The notes: generated by a model from the sequence alone, not told the origin. 64,000 bases of DNA from Halocafeteria seosinensis (GCA_001687465.1 LVLI01000063.1:1-64000), one strand, 5' to 3'; numbered from the stretch's first letter, positions 44,913 through 57,220 are shown. Translations and numbers: made by a program.

Positions 44913-47417
44913 ATGAAAGCAAGGAGACAAAGTAGTAGCGTGAGAACATCTTTAGAGGGTCTAAAGATGGCAATGGAGGAAGCCTCTTCAACCTCCTCGT
45001 GGGGAAAAATGGAGGTTAGATACGAACATCCTCATCAAAAGGCGCTTAAGAGGAACAAGGCTGAATTTGAGAAGCACAAAAAGGAAGTACAGACGCAAAG
45101 AAAGCGGCTGAGGAAAAGGCAGAATACGCCTACGGGGAACTCGAGAAGCTCCAGCGAGGATGAGAACGGGGCGCGCAGCACCAAACAAACCCCTGAAAAG
45201 GGCCACGCGCCTGAGAATCGTACTCCACAGAGCTGTGACGTGGAGAACTTGACAGGAGTGAAAGTTGGAAAAATACTCGAAAAATTCCCGCGCCAACATG
45301 AAGCCTTTAAACGCTATGATGAGCTATGTTTTAAGTTTTGGTCAAGTTGCATTATCAAACAGTACCAACAGAAAATAACCATTCCAGGATTGCATATTCC
45401 GCCTTTGGAGGATCAGTGTCAAAACGGTGGCACTCCGCAGCTTGAGGCGTTCATCAAGCAAATAAGCACGTCTGCCAGGGAAACTATGGAGAGTTGGCTG
45501 CCTCGAGTCAGACTGCCCATTCCACCATATAAGATTATGAGTGAGGAGCTGAGCACCTCAGGTAACGTCACAAGCTCACTATCCGCCCGTCTAAACACTC
45601 ATATTTACGAAATTCCACTATTTTACTATTTGATGCAGGCAGAAGAAATTTTAGCGTCGGTACGACTGATGAACTTTGGAGACTCTTCCAAAAGCCGCAT
45701 CCAACACCTAATCATATATACGAAATAGTTCGCGAGGACACTCCTGTGCACTTGTATTTTGATGTGGAATTTCCACGGGATCCGTCTACAGGGATGAATA
45801 TGGACCTTAACGAAGAGGAACTACTGGACTCATTTATTGCGCGAGTGCGTTCTCACTTGTCTGTAAGTAAATGTATAAGGTTGAGCAATCTTTCGGTTTA
45901 AATCAATGCGCTCACTGTGGAAAGCTCAGACACTGTTTGGAATCCTATTTGACCGTTCTCATGTCTTAGATCTTGACTCATCTACTGTGAAGAAGTTCTC
46001 CCGCCACCTGATTGTCCGACTCTCTTCTAGCTCTAAGTTCCGTGATCACCAGCATGCTGGAGAGGTTAGTGTAAAAGTTGCATGTGGCAAAGATATCCTG
46101 CACTTCTCACTCTTAGGTTTGCAGTTTCTACTAACTCTCGTTGCTGACATAATATCCGAAGATAAGAAAGATGATTGTGGATTTTGGGTCACTGATGATG
46201 AAGGGATCAGTACCCTGTTGACGGACGTTGGAGTGTACACGAGGAACCGCGCGATGCGAACTTATTTATCTTGCAAACTGGGGAAAACCCATCCTCTATA
46301 TCCTGCGGAAGCTAATCAATTTAACCCTTTACCTCAATCGATGGTCACAGTTTGTACCGTGGATCGAATGACAGGGAAGATTGTGTCGGATGACTCATGT
46401 AGATTCCAGGATATTCAAAGAATACAGGTCGGGGATACTGAGTGGGAGAGGAGAATTTGGTTGAATAGCTTGATTACCGATACGCTTCCCCCGTTGCATC
46501 TGGTGCTTCAGTACTTTGATCGCATGTTCCAAATAGGCGCCGTTCCTGTCTCAGCGGGAACGGGTGGTCCTTCTGCAGAGAAGAGATTGGCAACGGAAGA
46601 TTTCGAGACGTTCCATCCAAGTTGTCACCCATGCGGAGGCGCTCTTTTGTACATGTTTCCCCCCAAGTCTGGCCGCTTTACTCAAACTCCTTCCCTAGTG
46701 TCCACCTGGCAGCCTCCCTCATTATTTGCTAGACTCTTTGACGATTCTTCGAGAAATATTCGCACCGGTATAGCGGGAAGATATAAAAGACTGGTATACG
46801 GAGAAAACAGTAAAGAGAATGTAAGTAGTCACCCGGAGTCTTCGGAATATCAAGAAATTTGGGTAAATCCTAGCGGCAGTAGCTCCTCTAAGACTGAAGA
46901 CGTGCATTTGCAACGTGCATGTACCTACATTGGCACGGTCGTGGGTCACTCCGTCGACAATTTTCCCTTTCCAAGCTTGGCAGAGTATATCAAGCTACTC
47001 GCTAGTAAGGGAAACAAACAAGCGTTTGTAAGAAAATGGGAAGGATGCTTAATGGAGGCCCGGTTTAAGCCCATACATCAAGGTAGCGGATCTCCTCTCA
47101 GGATACTGCGTAAAGAAGTCTATACAAAGTTTATGTTCCATATTATTGGAAACAGATGGTGTGAGAGGATCGGACGTTTCCATAAAAGCAACCATGTTGC
47201 TTACGTAGTAGATATGCTAAGGGGAACAACGTATCAAACTTGTTTCGACCCAGATTGTGCGGGCTTTCGAAGCAGGACTTTCACTATCCCCCGGCAGTGC
47301 CTACCGGACCAATCTCCAGAAAACATGACGCTTGATACTGACAGCGCGGACCGAGACGAGGTAGTAGATCCATCTCTGCTTACAGACCAGCAACTGAAGG
47401 AACTCAATATACCCTAG
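44913..47417 (+). CDS. PRIMPOL: PrimPol, DNA-directed primase/polymerase
   Basis: Three exons: 44913-45561, 45639-45862 and 45930-47417, 786 residues. An archaeo-eukaryotic primase-superfamily enzyme that reprimes stalled replication forks. Splicing of exon 2 builds TTDELWRLFQKP and the catalytic strand HLYFDVEFPRD (metal-binding DxE). Exon 3 carries SSTVKKFSRHLIVRL, the family's nucleotide-binding block, and TDVGVYTRNRAMRTY with the third catalytic Asp. The C-terminal zinc-knuckle domain shows RWCERIGRFHKSNHVAYVVD followed by YQTCFDPDCAGF, giving the Cys/His ligands. About 190 basic, polar residues precede the region where human PrimPol begins, so the protein is some 220 residues longer than human. 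Convergent with the gene ending at 47456. Which of the N-terminal ATGs is used is uncertain. Confidence 0.92.
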
Positions 47418-47455
47418 CGCGACTACCAGTCACTCGACAGCCTGAATGAACGAAC

Positions 47456-48319
47456 TTAAGAGAAGGTTCCCCCAAGATATGGCGTGGCATTCTCATAAAA
47501 TTCGGCTTTCTTCAGTTTCTTTTTCTCTCGGTAATTCAGTTTTCTCTTATTGTGTGTAAGCTTTTGCTCAACGTACGCCTTAATGTTCACAGTTTCTTCG
47601 TCAGTTGTAGCAGAGGCCTCTTGTTCAATAGCGACATCGCCATCATCCTCCTGTATCTTCAGTGGATCCTTGTCTTTCAGTGGATTATCGCCAACGGATT
47701 TTTCTTCGCGTTCCTTCTGTTCAGCCAAGCCCGCCGAATCGTCCATGACAAGCGTAGAGTACTTTGTCATTCTCCTTTCTCTAACCAACGAATCCACACC
47801 ATCAGGTGGTACAGACAATTCCCTCACTTGTTCGTTCAGGTCACTTTCATCAATATTCAAATCACGGCGTGTGGCTGGTTTATACTCCCCTTTTAAGGCA
47901 CTTTGTAGCATATTCAGCGAGTGGTTCGGTCGATCCACTGCAAGTTCACGGAGTGCATGTCAAGCACCTCCTTCAACAGGCGGCTAGGACTGCAGTTCAA
48001 CGTACCTGGTTCATTATTTAAAGCTTTCCTGAGACGATGATTCGTCTTCTGTATATCCCTTTCGGCCTGTATTGAGCAAAATAGAGACATAATCCATGAC
48101 GGACGGTACTCGGTGTCAGTCGCAGGTCTTGGCGTTCGTACTCCTATCGATACACGCACTCTCACCATGGTAATGAGAGTTATGTAACTAGGTTCCATTA
48201 CAAATTCATACGTGAGATATGCCTAAGTAAATACATATACGTACTTGTATAGCGCCCCTCGTCTTACGCTTGACGGAGCGGTTGCGCTTCACCTTTTTGT
48301 TTCTCACGCCTCTCGCCAT
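47456..48319 (-). CDS. Small basic orphan protein, possibly nucleolar
   Basis: Three exons: 48245-48319, 48006-48066 and 47456-47937, giving 205 residues in phase. The N-terminus is extremely basic (MARGVRNKKVKRNRSVKRKT), followed by QKTNHRLRKALNNE spliced to VDRPNHSLNMLQSALKG. An acidic middle follows, then a basic helix LTHNKRKLNYREKKKLKKAE and a conserved-looking end, YENATPYLGGTFS. This composition resembles small ribosome-biogenesis factors, but I cannot match it to a named family, so the role is a guess. The short exons 1 and 2 depend on GT-AG borders only (gtacgt, gtacgt). About 40 bp separate its stop from that of PrimPol. Confidence 0.6.
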
Positions 48320-48516
48320 TATGTCCCCTTTATCACCACTTCTTTTTGAATTTACACAATCAATATCGATCAAAAAAATGATATCATATCTCCTCAAATG
48401 CCTGATAACACGCTAATGAAGGGATTCAGGTAAGTTGAAGTTGGACCCAGCATGGTTGAAGTGTGCTTCAACTTGGTCACACTTTGTCAAAAAGTACTAC
48501 CGCAGAAACATTAATC

Positions 48517-49029
48517 AAGAAGACTAGTGAGCTCCGTTCTGTTATGGCTGATGAATCAAAAAAATTGGACTGGACAGGTTGTTGAGCGTTGTCAAGGATG
48601 TTGTAGTTCGTTCCTTGAAAGTCTGGCTGTGCCCGAAGCATCGAAACCGTACGAAGTACAATGTAGAATGAAAACAAAAATGGAAGGTAGTTCCGTTGCT
48701 CTCGAAATCGGTGTCGACCAAAGCATTACGACACTTGCAAATTTCGAGGAGATCGAAGAGAAGGGACGAATAGTTGACCAACTAATCAATGAGCGACTAC
48801 AATTGTAAACAAGTGTACATATATTGCATTCTCGTTTAACGAAATAGAAAATGTTTCAGCAGAGGACCTTTTTGTGCTCCGCGATTCATGGTAAGAGCGA
48901 CGACACAATCTGTTCTGCGATATCTATCACGCAAATACACAAAATGTACAGGAATATCAGGGAAAGTGGTTCACGATCGACGATGACGGTAATTTGGATG
49001 GTCCTTCCGAAAGCAATTTGGCGGCATAA
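48517..49029 (+). CDS. Candidate small gene, 5' part unresolved
   Basis: The 3' part is convincing. A frame open through 48797 (EGSSVALEIGVDQSITTLANF, EEKGRIVDQLINERLQ) can be spliced at a donor gtaaac to 48859, then at gtaaga to a final exon ending at 49029 with EYQGKWFTIDDDGNLDGPS and a TAA, all in one frame. The beginning is unclear: two overlapping frames compete near 48500-48600 and I could not fix the first join. No family recognised. The start given here is the open frame's, not a proven start codon. Confidence 0.35.
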
Positions 49030-49652
49030 ATAACAGCAAAACGTTATTCAAAATCTAAAATAGAACCAGCTTGTGCAACATATGCAGTAAAAGTGACCGA
49101 ACCATGGGAACACTTTGCCAGAAGCCGCTCAACTACCGCCTCTACCCCAGCCTCTTGTAGTCAATGCACTGGGTCAAGAATTCAACGATTTTTCGGCGGA
49201 TGGTGATCCCCGAAGGTGGATACCAACAACTAGAATGAAGACGATTGCAGAACAGGAATGTCGTTTTGTGGCCATCTATGATACTGGATACCCGCGTTTA
49301 AGCCGAGTCGGCCTTTTTATACTGCTACGGAGGTCCGCATCTAGACAATTGGATATTCGAGACTCCAGACAACTAGTTATTGTACTTAACACATGTGTCA
49401 TGATTCTGCTTGTAACCCTGATCGTGAGCAATGCCGATTTTTGCTTAAGCTTAATGCTATGTACCAATAACTGCAGTGAACCATTCGATGTTTCACCCCA
49501 TCGAGACCACAGTAGGTGTGTTTGGAGCATCAATCCTACCTCAATGGAGATTCATATCAATTGGCATTTCGTCATACGTCGATGAATGCAACTGTGCCAC
49601 AGTTGTACTGAAGGATTAGTTAAGTTACCACCGGTAGCTGGATGACTTGATA
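49030..49652. other. Intergenic region with an uncertain open frame
   Basis: A plus-strand frame at 49115-49585 (156 codons) begins with proline-rich LPPLPQPLVVNALGQEF and continues into a hydrophobic stretch. It resembles no family I know and could be a terminal exon or chance. Nothing else was seen. Confidence 0.3.
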
Positions 49653-50715
49653 TCATTCATACTTCCTATCGTATCCAGGCAAATATGAGACGTGTGCTGG
49701 TCGCAGTAACCCTAATTCTGCTAGAAAATGACGAACATTGCCCGGAATGCCTTGGACCGCTTCACACAACCCTGAAATGAACGAAGGAAACGAAATGTAT
49801 GGCAAGTTGTACCTCAACCCGTTACGAATCTTTAGTGCTGCGTCGCCAGTACGCATTTTGAAAGGCATGGGATCAGAGCTCACATCTGTCATTGCACTCT
49901 CTACAAATCCTGGACAGACAACACTGACTCCTACGTTCTCGGCCGACAATTCTGCTCTCAAACCCTCGGCCCAAACGCGTATTGCAGTTTTGGTGCTCCC
50001 ATACACGGAATGCCCTTCAAGGGGCGAAAGAAATGACCCTACAGATGATATGACACAAACTTGCCCATGTTTTCTCCTCCGCATAAAGGGCAACGTCGGC
50101 AGTACTGTGTTAAAGACGCCATCCACATTGATGGAGTATAACGTCCGTGTAGAATCTTCAAACGAACTATATGTCATAGCTGAAAGCTCTGAGACCCCAG
50201 CATTGGCTACAACCAAGTCAATGGGCGAAGTTTGCTCCACCTCATTTATCCATTCTGCCACAGCGGATTTGTCGGTGACGTCTAGCACTTTTGCAAGAAC
50301 CTGCGCACCTTTGGCTTCGCAAGCCATTGCCACATTGCTTAGTCGTTCTTGGCTTCGGCCAGAGATACCTAAGACAACGCCCTGAATTAGAATACATCTA
50401 AAGTTACAACTGATAACTCTTTATAAGCCGCACCATAACTCACCATGTCAGCATAGTCTAAAGCCAGTCGCTCGCCAATTCCACTTGTCGCTCCTGTAAT
50501 CACTATACACTGCACCAACGGCATTCAAAGATCCCTACGTAAGATGTCGGTAAACAGAGCACTCATCGTACCTTTGGTGCCGGTCGTTTTCCTTTCAGGA
50601 GCACTACAATAGGATATACTAAACCGGCAATCCACTCGATTGGATTGAGTAGAGCTCGAAAAATCTGGAATACGATCGCCTGGATCCAAAGATCTGGGCC
50701 CACTCCTAATTGCAT
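49653..50715 (-). CDS. Membrane-anchored short-chain dehydrogenase/reductase, copy 1
   Basis: Three exons: 50572-50715, 50444-50509 and 49653-50381, encoding 312 residues. A hydrophobic N-terminal anchor (about 8-42) precedes the Rossmann fold. Exon 2 encodes the cofactor motif (CIVITGATSGIGERLALDYA). Then come DVTD, VVANAGVS (the NAG motif), VCVISSVGSFLSP with the catalytic Ser, VYGSTKTA (YxxxK) and VCPGFVES. NAD(P)H-dependent oxidoreductase; the substrate cannot be named. The anchor suggests ER or another organelle membrane, as in steroid- or sphingoid-type SDRs. It shares exon positions and most motifs with the neighbour at 51132-52212, so the pair is a tandem duplication. Confidence 0.88.
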
Positions 50716-51131
50716 TGTTTGTCTTCTTGGAAAGTTGAATATAACTGGAATATAAGGCAAAAGCCCCTTTCAATTTTTATTTTTTTTGAATTGTGCTATC
50801 AACACACTGGACATCGCGGAATGCATGCATGGGGAGTCCATTGGGGACTTCAAAGTTCAGGCGAGGATCGCGTAAGCGACGCTGGGCGTCATGGAGAAGA
50901 ACTATTAAGTTATGAGACGTAAAGTGTCACATAAAGGCCTGTACACATAACTTGACCGTATAGTCATTTCTCCCATCCTTACATCATTAGCTGAATTTGA
51001 ATTCCCGACCATCGGGATTTTGTTAACTTTGCTAGCACCAATAAGCTACCGAAGCTATAATTGATGTCTTATTATTTACTTTCAAGTTTTGAAACAACGA
51101 ATTGCCTCATGCAGCATCTTCGAGGAGGGCA
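50716..51131. other. Intergenic region between SDR copies
   Basis: About 415 bp between tandem minus-strand genes, expected to carry the promoter of copy 1. Nothing recognised. Confidence 0.4.
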
Positions 51132-52212
51132 TTACTCTTGGGAAGCGCTTCTCTTCCGGCGATAGGAAAGAGACAATGACTTGAGCAACCCTTGCTCAGT
51201 CATCCAATGCTTAATATTTCCAGGCATGCTTTGTACGCCTTCGCATATGCCAGTGAGCAGAGACGGGAAGCAAATATATGCCAAATTGTACTCAATCCCT
51301 TCGCGTATTTTGGCACTAGCTTCTTCTGATGAAAGTTTCAATGGCATGTGGAAGCGGTTCGCAGCCGTCATTCGGCTCTCAACGTATCCTGGGCATACGA
51401 CGCTTACTCCAATATTATCTGCGGCCAGTTCAGCGCGAAGGCCTTCGGCCCACTGACGAACTGCGACCTTAGTAGATGAATACACCGAAGAATTAGCCAG
51501 AGGACACATGAACGAGGCTGATGAAGAGACGACACAAATATGCTGTCTAGCACCTGCACTATGTCCTCTTCTTCGCATTAGTGGAATCACGGGCAACACT
51601 GTATTGAAAACACCCATAACATTAACGTCAAACAGCTTCCTGGTTGACTCTTCAATAGTCTTGGTTTGAGCCGTAGTCTCAGTAACTCCAGCGTTCGCGA
51701 TGAGGATGTCAATAGGCAGCTTTTCATCAACCTCATTCACGAACGACTCCATCGCCTCTCGGTCTGTCACATCTACAACTTTAGTCATGACTCTCGCACC
51801 ATGTTGTTCACAGGCTTTGGCAACATCATGGAGCCTGTTCTTGTCTCGTCCAGTAAGTGCCAGCAGCAATCCCTGGAGGTTCAAGGTTCGAGCAATATTA
51901 GCACAGTGACAAACAAAACACTGAAAGCGATGACACTTACAGATTTAGCGTAGTCCAATGCCAGCCTCTCGCCGATCCCACTGGATGCTCCCGTGATCAA
52001 AATACACTGCACAACAGGGTAGCTTGGAATTCAGAACAGGATATCCTCCAAGCGCTGCTCTCCTCTGATCATACCTTTGGCTCAGGTGACTTTCCACTGA
52101 CCAGCACTTTGAATGGATACAACAGTGACATGAAGAAAGTGATAGGCGCAAGGATGAGGCGTGTGAAAAAATACACCAGATTATGCGTGAATGCGTCCAG
52201 AATCGCACCCAT
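51132..52212 (-). CDS. Membrane-anchored short-chain dehydrogenase/reductase, copy 2
   Basis: Three exons: 52075-52212, 51941-52006 and 51132-51872, 314 residues. Layout identical to copy 1: N-terminal anchor (LVYFFTRLILAPITFFMSLL), 66-nt middle exon with the TGASSGIG cofactor motif, then DVTD, LIANAGVT, VVSSSASF, VYSSTKVAVRQWAEGLRAEL and VCPGYVESRM. The C-terminal segment IPLLTGICEGVQSMPGN-like block (SLLTGICEGVQSMPGNIKHW) matches copy 1 (SGLCEAVQGIPGNVRHF). Oxidoreductase of unknown substrate. Both copies keep the same intron phases, which shows the duplication followed intron gain. Confidence 0.88.
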
Positions 52213-52563
52213 TATGCTGAAATTCGAGCCGTGTAATACAAGCAACGAAATACTTAACCTTTTTTCTCCTCCTTTAAAACAAAAGTGAACCTTTTACACT
52301 ACTGGTGTTCCTTGCGGAGAAAAAAATATCAACAATCGGATTTGATTCCTGAGAGTAACAAGATCGAACCCTCACAGGAGAAATCTTTTGCAAGGGGGTG
52401 GAAAACATGCCGTTCTCCGTTGATTACTACTGTCGTAAGCAACACAGCCACACTTTAAATGACATTCACGCATCCCAAATCTAACAACAGCTCAATGCGC
52501 GATAGACACTGAGCTTCTATACTATTGAACTACCGGATCCCATTGAAACTACACAAGCCTAAT
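52213..52563. other. Intergenic region
   Basis: About 350 bp between the 5' end of SDR copy 2 and the 3' end of the nucleotidase gene; nothing recognised. Confidence 0.4.
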
Positions 52564-53804
52564 TTAAATTCCATGTGTATAAAGATTTAAGTCACTTCTT
52601 CTTCCGTGGGCAATATTCCAAATCAGCCCCAAGGCGGGGGCCATATTGCCATCGTTTAGAATTATGAGATCATATTTGTGTGAGAACTGTCGAAGCAGCT
52701 GATCGCTTTCTTGATTTAAGAATCCGATCCTTAACACCATGTCGTGATCCTCGTCTGATCCATTAGAAAATACGAAAAGGTTACGCCAACCCCTATCGCA
52801 TTTCATTTGTCTATGAACATACCTCTAGCCATATCGACATCGCCCATTCCATCGCCCAGCAGAATGACATGCTGTCGTTCTCTCAGCCTGTTGTAATATG
52901 AAGTGTACTTTATATGCCTATCATCTTTGTTGAACATGTGTATCAGGGGATCGCTAAAACCTGTTTTCGACATACGTTTGAAACGTGGTGGTCTATCATT
53001 AAGGTGGTTAACAAGTTGATATCAACTGAGAGCTTACCTGCCAGTCCACCGTTTCGGTCGAACAACATCCAGTTAGATATTATATGCGTCTGATGGCCAA
53101 GTGCGCCATACTTTTGCTTTATAACTTCCGACAACAGGTTGCCGATCCCAGCACTAAAAATTAAGAACGGTATTTGATAGCGCTCTACCATATCAAAGAG
53201 CGTCGCAGCACCCGGTCGTAACTGGATGTTCGCTCCCTTGACTGCTTGGTGAACGTCATGACGATGAAAAGACTCCTTAAGCAACATTTCATGGTTTCCT
53301 TGGTACCTGCATGCATTATCCTTATCTTCAGTACACACACCTGAGTACTTCGAACATTACTCACCATTTTTCCATGAGAGGTACCTTCTCGTCAATGGTA
53401 TAGTCCGGGGAAGTCTCAATGGGGAAGTACGTATCAAAGAGTTTTTTCACTCCATTATGGTATCTTTGTGAGAGTTTGGGGAACTTCTCTATAACGCCGT
53501 GGCATGATTCTCCTCGCTCGCCATCAGGACCATGAAATGCCGTGAGGGTTCTATCAAAATCAGCTATGATTTGGAGTTTCTCCAATCCTCCAGCATGAAG
53601 TTTTTCCCTTTTCTCCTTGTACTCTTCCGGACGTGGAATCACCACACGGGGATATTCTAAATCTGCTATAGCTCGTTTGATGTGCTCTTTACGGGGAATG
53701 CCTTCTGGAGTGAATTTGTTCCTGAAGTGGTGTCGCAAGATCGTGAGAGCTCCCAGGGCAGAGCTAATCACTGCAAACGCCCCAGCATCGAAACCCGTAT
53801 CCAT
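52564..53804 (-). CDS. NT5C3: Cytosolic 5'-nucleotidase III (UMPH-1 family)
   Basis: Four exons: 53365-53804, 53038-53306, 52823-52960 and 52564-52754, encoding 345 residues. A HAD-superfamily phosphatase that dephosphorylates pyrimidine (and some modified) nucleoside monophosphates. Motif I is DFDRTLT with the nucleophile Asp82; FSAGIGNLLSEVI carries the motif II region, and VILLGDGMGDVDMA is the motif IV Mg2+ site. The last join (acceptor ggatcag) brings DEDHDMVLRIGFLN directly after MAR, as in the human protein, where IGYLN ends a similar block. The N-terminus has a short hydrophobic stretch (FAVISSALGALTIL), so the protein may be membrane-tethered, unlike the usual cytosolic isoform. Confidence 0.9.
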
Positions 53805-54233
53805 TCTTGTCTATTGTATACACCACAAAGGAGAATAAAAAATAAACAAGTTACTCCTACGTGTCGATATAGACTCGTTAACGCAACTTGACGGTGGTTC
53901 ATGTGTGAAGGTGTGCATTTACGTGAACTTCGTGTCCCAGAGGTTACCAGGTTGCCAGGAATCACGTGCTCTGCGATTCGCATACTGCTGACGGCCCGGG
54001 TCAACGACCTACTAGTACTAACGGAAGCTAATGCAGCTGCTCCCATCTATTATTGCCCTGTTTACACACAAGAAGCAGCGGTAGATGAAAACTACTCTTC
54101 CAAAGGAGGGTGAGACAGTGCACGATGCGGACAAAGGGAAACACTCTTCAAGATCAAAATCCTAGGAAGCAGCATTCTGCCGCTTCCAAGCATATTTTGG
54201 ACATACCCGAGTCAATTGTAGAAGTCTACGACT
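53805..54233. other. Intergenic region
   Basis: About 430 bp upstream of the nucleotidase start and beyond the 3' end of the Maf gene; nothing recognised. Confidence 0.4.
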
Positions 54234-55192
54234 TCAGGGACTCGAAAGCATCTTATGGACCTCTTCATGCTCAGTCACGAGCTGTTTCAGTCTTCGCGTA
54301 AATGAGTATAAAGGAAATCCGACGACATTGTAATAGCACCCCTCGATTCGTTTCACCAAAACAGAAGCGCGACCTGCAATAGTGTTCCATTAGAAATGGC
54401 CAGTTGAACAAATAGCTATTGTCTACTGAAGCCGAACCTTGGTACCCATAACCTCCGGCCTTATCATACGGTTCCCCAGTGTCCACGTATGCTGCAGCAT
54501 AATACTCATTTGAACGAAGAGCAAGCCATTAACCAAAGAGCAAGTCCTGACAGCCTACCTTCAATTTCTCTCTGCTCGAGGTCGCCAAAGACTACCGTTG
54601 TATGTTCCGCAAAGGTGGAGACGATAGGTTCTGCTTGTAATTCATCTGTCTGTTTTGGTACTAATAAGCAGACCCCTGAAACTACATAGTGCTCAGACCC
54701 AGAAAGGTTTTGTATCATCTCCCGGGCATGATTTCTGTCCTCAGGCTTCTCGAGTATGGTATTATTGTGCACCTGTGGAATGTGGAAGTAGGCGAACAAC
54801 TGCGAGATGGGATTCTTATATCAGCGCTGGCAAAATTTACTTACGACCACAGTATCGCACCCGATAATCAGGTCAGCTGAATTCTTATTACGTAGTGTTT
54901 CATAGACGCTTAAAGCTTTCTGTCTGGCGTTCTCGATAACATAGTCAGCCTGTCCACTCGAAAGGGAAAGAACGAAGCACATAGATGGATTCAGTCAAAG
55001 CAGCCCATTAATATTTCCGACACGTACGGGTGTGGCGAATCTCGATTTGTCCAGTGTTTCTTCAAATTGCGACGGCTGTATCACAAGGTTCGCCAGTCCA
55101 GCGTTCTGTTCCAAGATTTCTTTCCTCCGGGGACTCTTACTCGCTAAGACTACGACCCGTCTGCTCAGCGCTGGGAGAATATCTAATGCCAT
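54234..55192 (-). CDS. Maf-type nucleotide pyrophosphatase (ASMTL-N/YhdE family)
   Basis: Five exons: 55028-55192, 54845-54949, 54559-54772, 54438-54491 and 54234-54373, giving 225 residues. Maf proteins hydrolyse non-canonical or excess NTPs to NMPs, cleaning the nucleotide pool. N-terminal signature VVLASKSPRRKEIL, then LIIGCDTVV with the catalytic Asp, ILEKPEDRNHAREMIQNLSG, and, rebuilt by splicing, EIEAYVDTGEPYDKAGGYGY followed by KRIEGCYYNVVGFPLYSF. All family blocks are in order and the length is typical. One donor is an unusual gttcgg. Exon 4 is only 54 nt. Next to a second nucleotide-metabolism gene (NT5C3) on the same strand, which may be coincidence. Confidence 0.92.
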
Positions 55193-55564
55193 CTTTCGTC
55201 TCGTTTTCTTGTATCAGCCTTCATTTATAGCCAGGGAAACAATCCATTCAATTTAATTGTCGCCACCTTCACAAGTCATGTCTCCCAAAAAAGCGCGCCA
55301 TACCAGCACACCGTGTTCATGCACCCTACACAGTGTCAGGTTTGATAAGGTATACTCACTCAGTGGAACGATTTGATACGCTTTTGAGCTCCTACTGGTC
55401 CCTGATCATTGCACAGAGAGAGAACCTGTTCATCATCTTGTAACGCACATTTTCGAAGTTGAAGTTTGCCCTTCATGGGGTTTGTATTGGAGATATACAC
55501 AGCCTTTTAGCGGATACGTCGATCATTTTCCACTCAACATAGAATATAGAAGGTACCTGTAGCC
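55193..55564. other. Divergent intergenic region
   Basis: About 370 bp between the Maf gene (-) and the LRR gene (+). Nothing beyond ordinary sequence was seen. Confidence 0.4.
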
Positions 55565-57220
55565 ATGCCGAAGAAAAAAGGAGGAAAGAAAGGGGGCAAA
55601 GAGAAAGCCCCTGCTGAGCCACCCCTTCCAGTAAGTGCGAAATGGGGATTCCGAGGATGGATCAAGTAATACCAGGTTTAATTTTTCGCTTTGCCGCAGC
55701 GAGATTTCACGACGGCGCCTCCGTTAGACGGATGCAATGGAAATGTCGCCGTGGAACACTTACAACAGAACCGTAAAATACATCGGGTTCAGTCGGTACG
55801 TTGGACGGACGATGATCAGCGACGAACGTTGGAACCAGGGTTGTAATTGCTTGTGCAGGAAGTCGCTGAATTTGCTATTTCCAAAGCCCGCGACGCTGGC
55901 ATCAGGTCTGTCGCAATTGATGGCCTATCGTTACACGAGCTGCCGGAAACCATCCATGAACTGGCATACCTACAAGAGCTGAACGCAAGCGAGAATTTAT
56001 TGACAAACGGTACGAACTGATGCTTATCGCAGTGCATGCTCCATTCGATTTTGCACGGAAATATACTAAGATGCAGAGGTGTTCGTTACGCTGGAAAGCT
56101 TTCCGACGCTACGAGCTCTTAATCTGAACAAGAATTTCCTGTCAGGGGTGCTACCGGAACAAGTAGGGGCACTTACTGAGCTGCGGGAACTTGAGATGGA
56201 CGGTAAGTATAGCATTGTTAACAACGGAAATCAAACATGTTTGTTCAATTAATTGTTTTTGCAGATAACGTCATAGATGAATTGCCACCTGAAGGGGCAC
56301 TCCTGAACAACTTGAGCGTCCTCACAGTACGAAACAATAGACTTAAGACGCTCAGTGAAACGTGTTGCATGAGTTGGGAAAATCTGGTGCATCTGGACCT
56401 ACGAAAAAATTTACTGGAAGAATTACCGGAAGAAATCGGATCCATGATTTCTTTGGAAAAGCTATGGCTGGATCAAAACCAATTATCCACACTTCCCGCT
56501 AAAATAGGTCGATTAAAGAGTCTTCGAGTATTGAGTGTTTCTGAAAATTCACTCGCCTCTGTACCCTCGGAATTAAAGGAATGCAAGGCGCTTACAACCA
56601 TAAACTTCTCGCAAAACAAGCTTACTGAGCTGCCAGAAGATCTCTTTGAAACGTTAGAGAATTTAGAAGAATTCCTTATGCACGACAATAAGGTGAGAGA
56701 AATCCCTGGCACAATATCCCAATGCACGGGCTTGCAGATACTGTCGCTTGCCAACAATGCGTTAACGAACTTACCTGAAGGGATGGGGAAGTGCGCAGAA
56801 ATTCGAGAAGTGTACCTCCAGAATAATGCGAAGGTAAAGCATCTACTGAATGTGTCATTTGGGTTCTAGTTTGTACTCAATTATGTTGAAGTTACAGCTT
56901 GGAACACTACCTGAGTCCATCACGGCGTGGAAAAAACTAAAGCTGTTGACGACTAAAGGATGCAAACTTAAGTCGTTGCCAGAGTAAGTACCGACCACTC
57001 CGGAGCAGTAGTAGTTTCCGGAGTAAAATCGCTACTCCTAAGTGTTTGCAGAGAAATCCGAAACGAGTGGGAAGAATGTGAATACATTGACGTGAGCAGT
57101 AAGGGCAAGAAACCGTCCTGTAAACTGCCAGAGGAGGTTGTAGAGGGAATGGAAGAGAGATGCAAGATAGTGGGGTATGCATTAGCGAAGAAAAAAGGGA
57201 AAGGGAAAGGCAAAAAATAA
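55565..57220 (+). CDS. Leucine-rich-repeat protein with lysine-rich ends
   Basis: Seven exons: 55565-55630, 55700-55795, 55859-56009, 56077-56202, 56265-56833, 56898-56983 and 57052-57220, about 420 residues. The start MPKKKGGKKGGKEKA is strongly basic. Roughly a dozen typical LRRs follow (LRALNLNKNFLSGVLPEQVG, LVHLDLRKNLLEELPEEIG, LEKLWLDQNQLSTLPAKIG, LQILSLANNALTNLPEGMG), of the Shoc2/LRRC-like type with xLPxxIG ends, then a terminal cap and a C-terminal KKKGKGKGKK tail. A similar plan is seen in LRRC57/LRRC40-type intracellular LRR proteins; partner unknown. The fourth exon could start at 56071 (acceptor ...ctaag) or 56077 (...atgcag), differing by two residues. The stop lies inside the first copy of the 57203-57335 duplication. 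Confidence 0.82.

Noticed and set aside
54110-54301. Plus-strand ORF of 63 codons
   Set aside because: It is antisense to the last exon of the Maf gene, whose spliced frame matches a known family.
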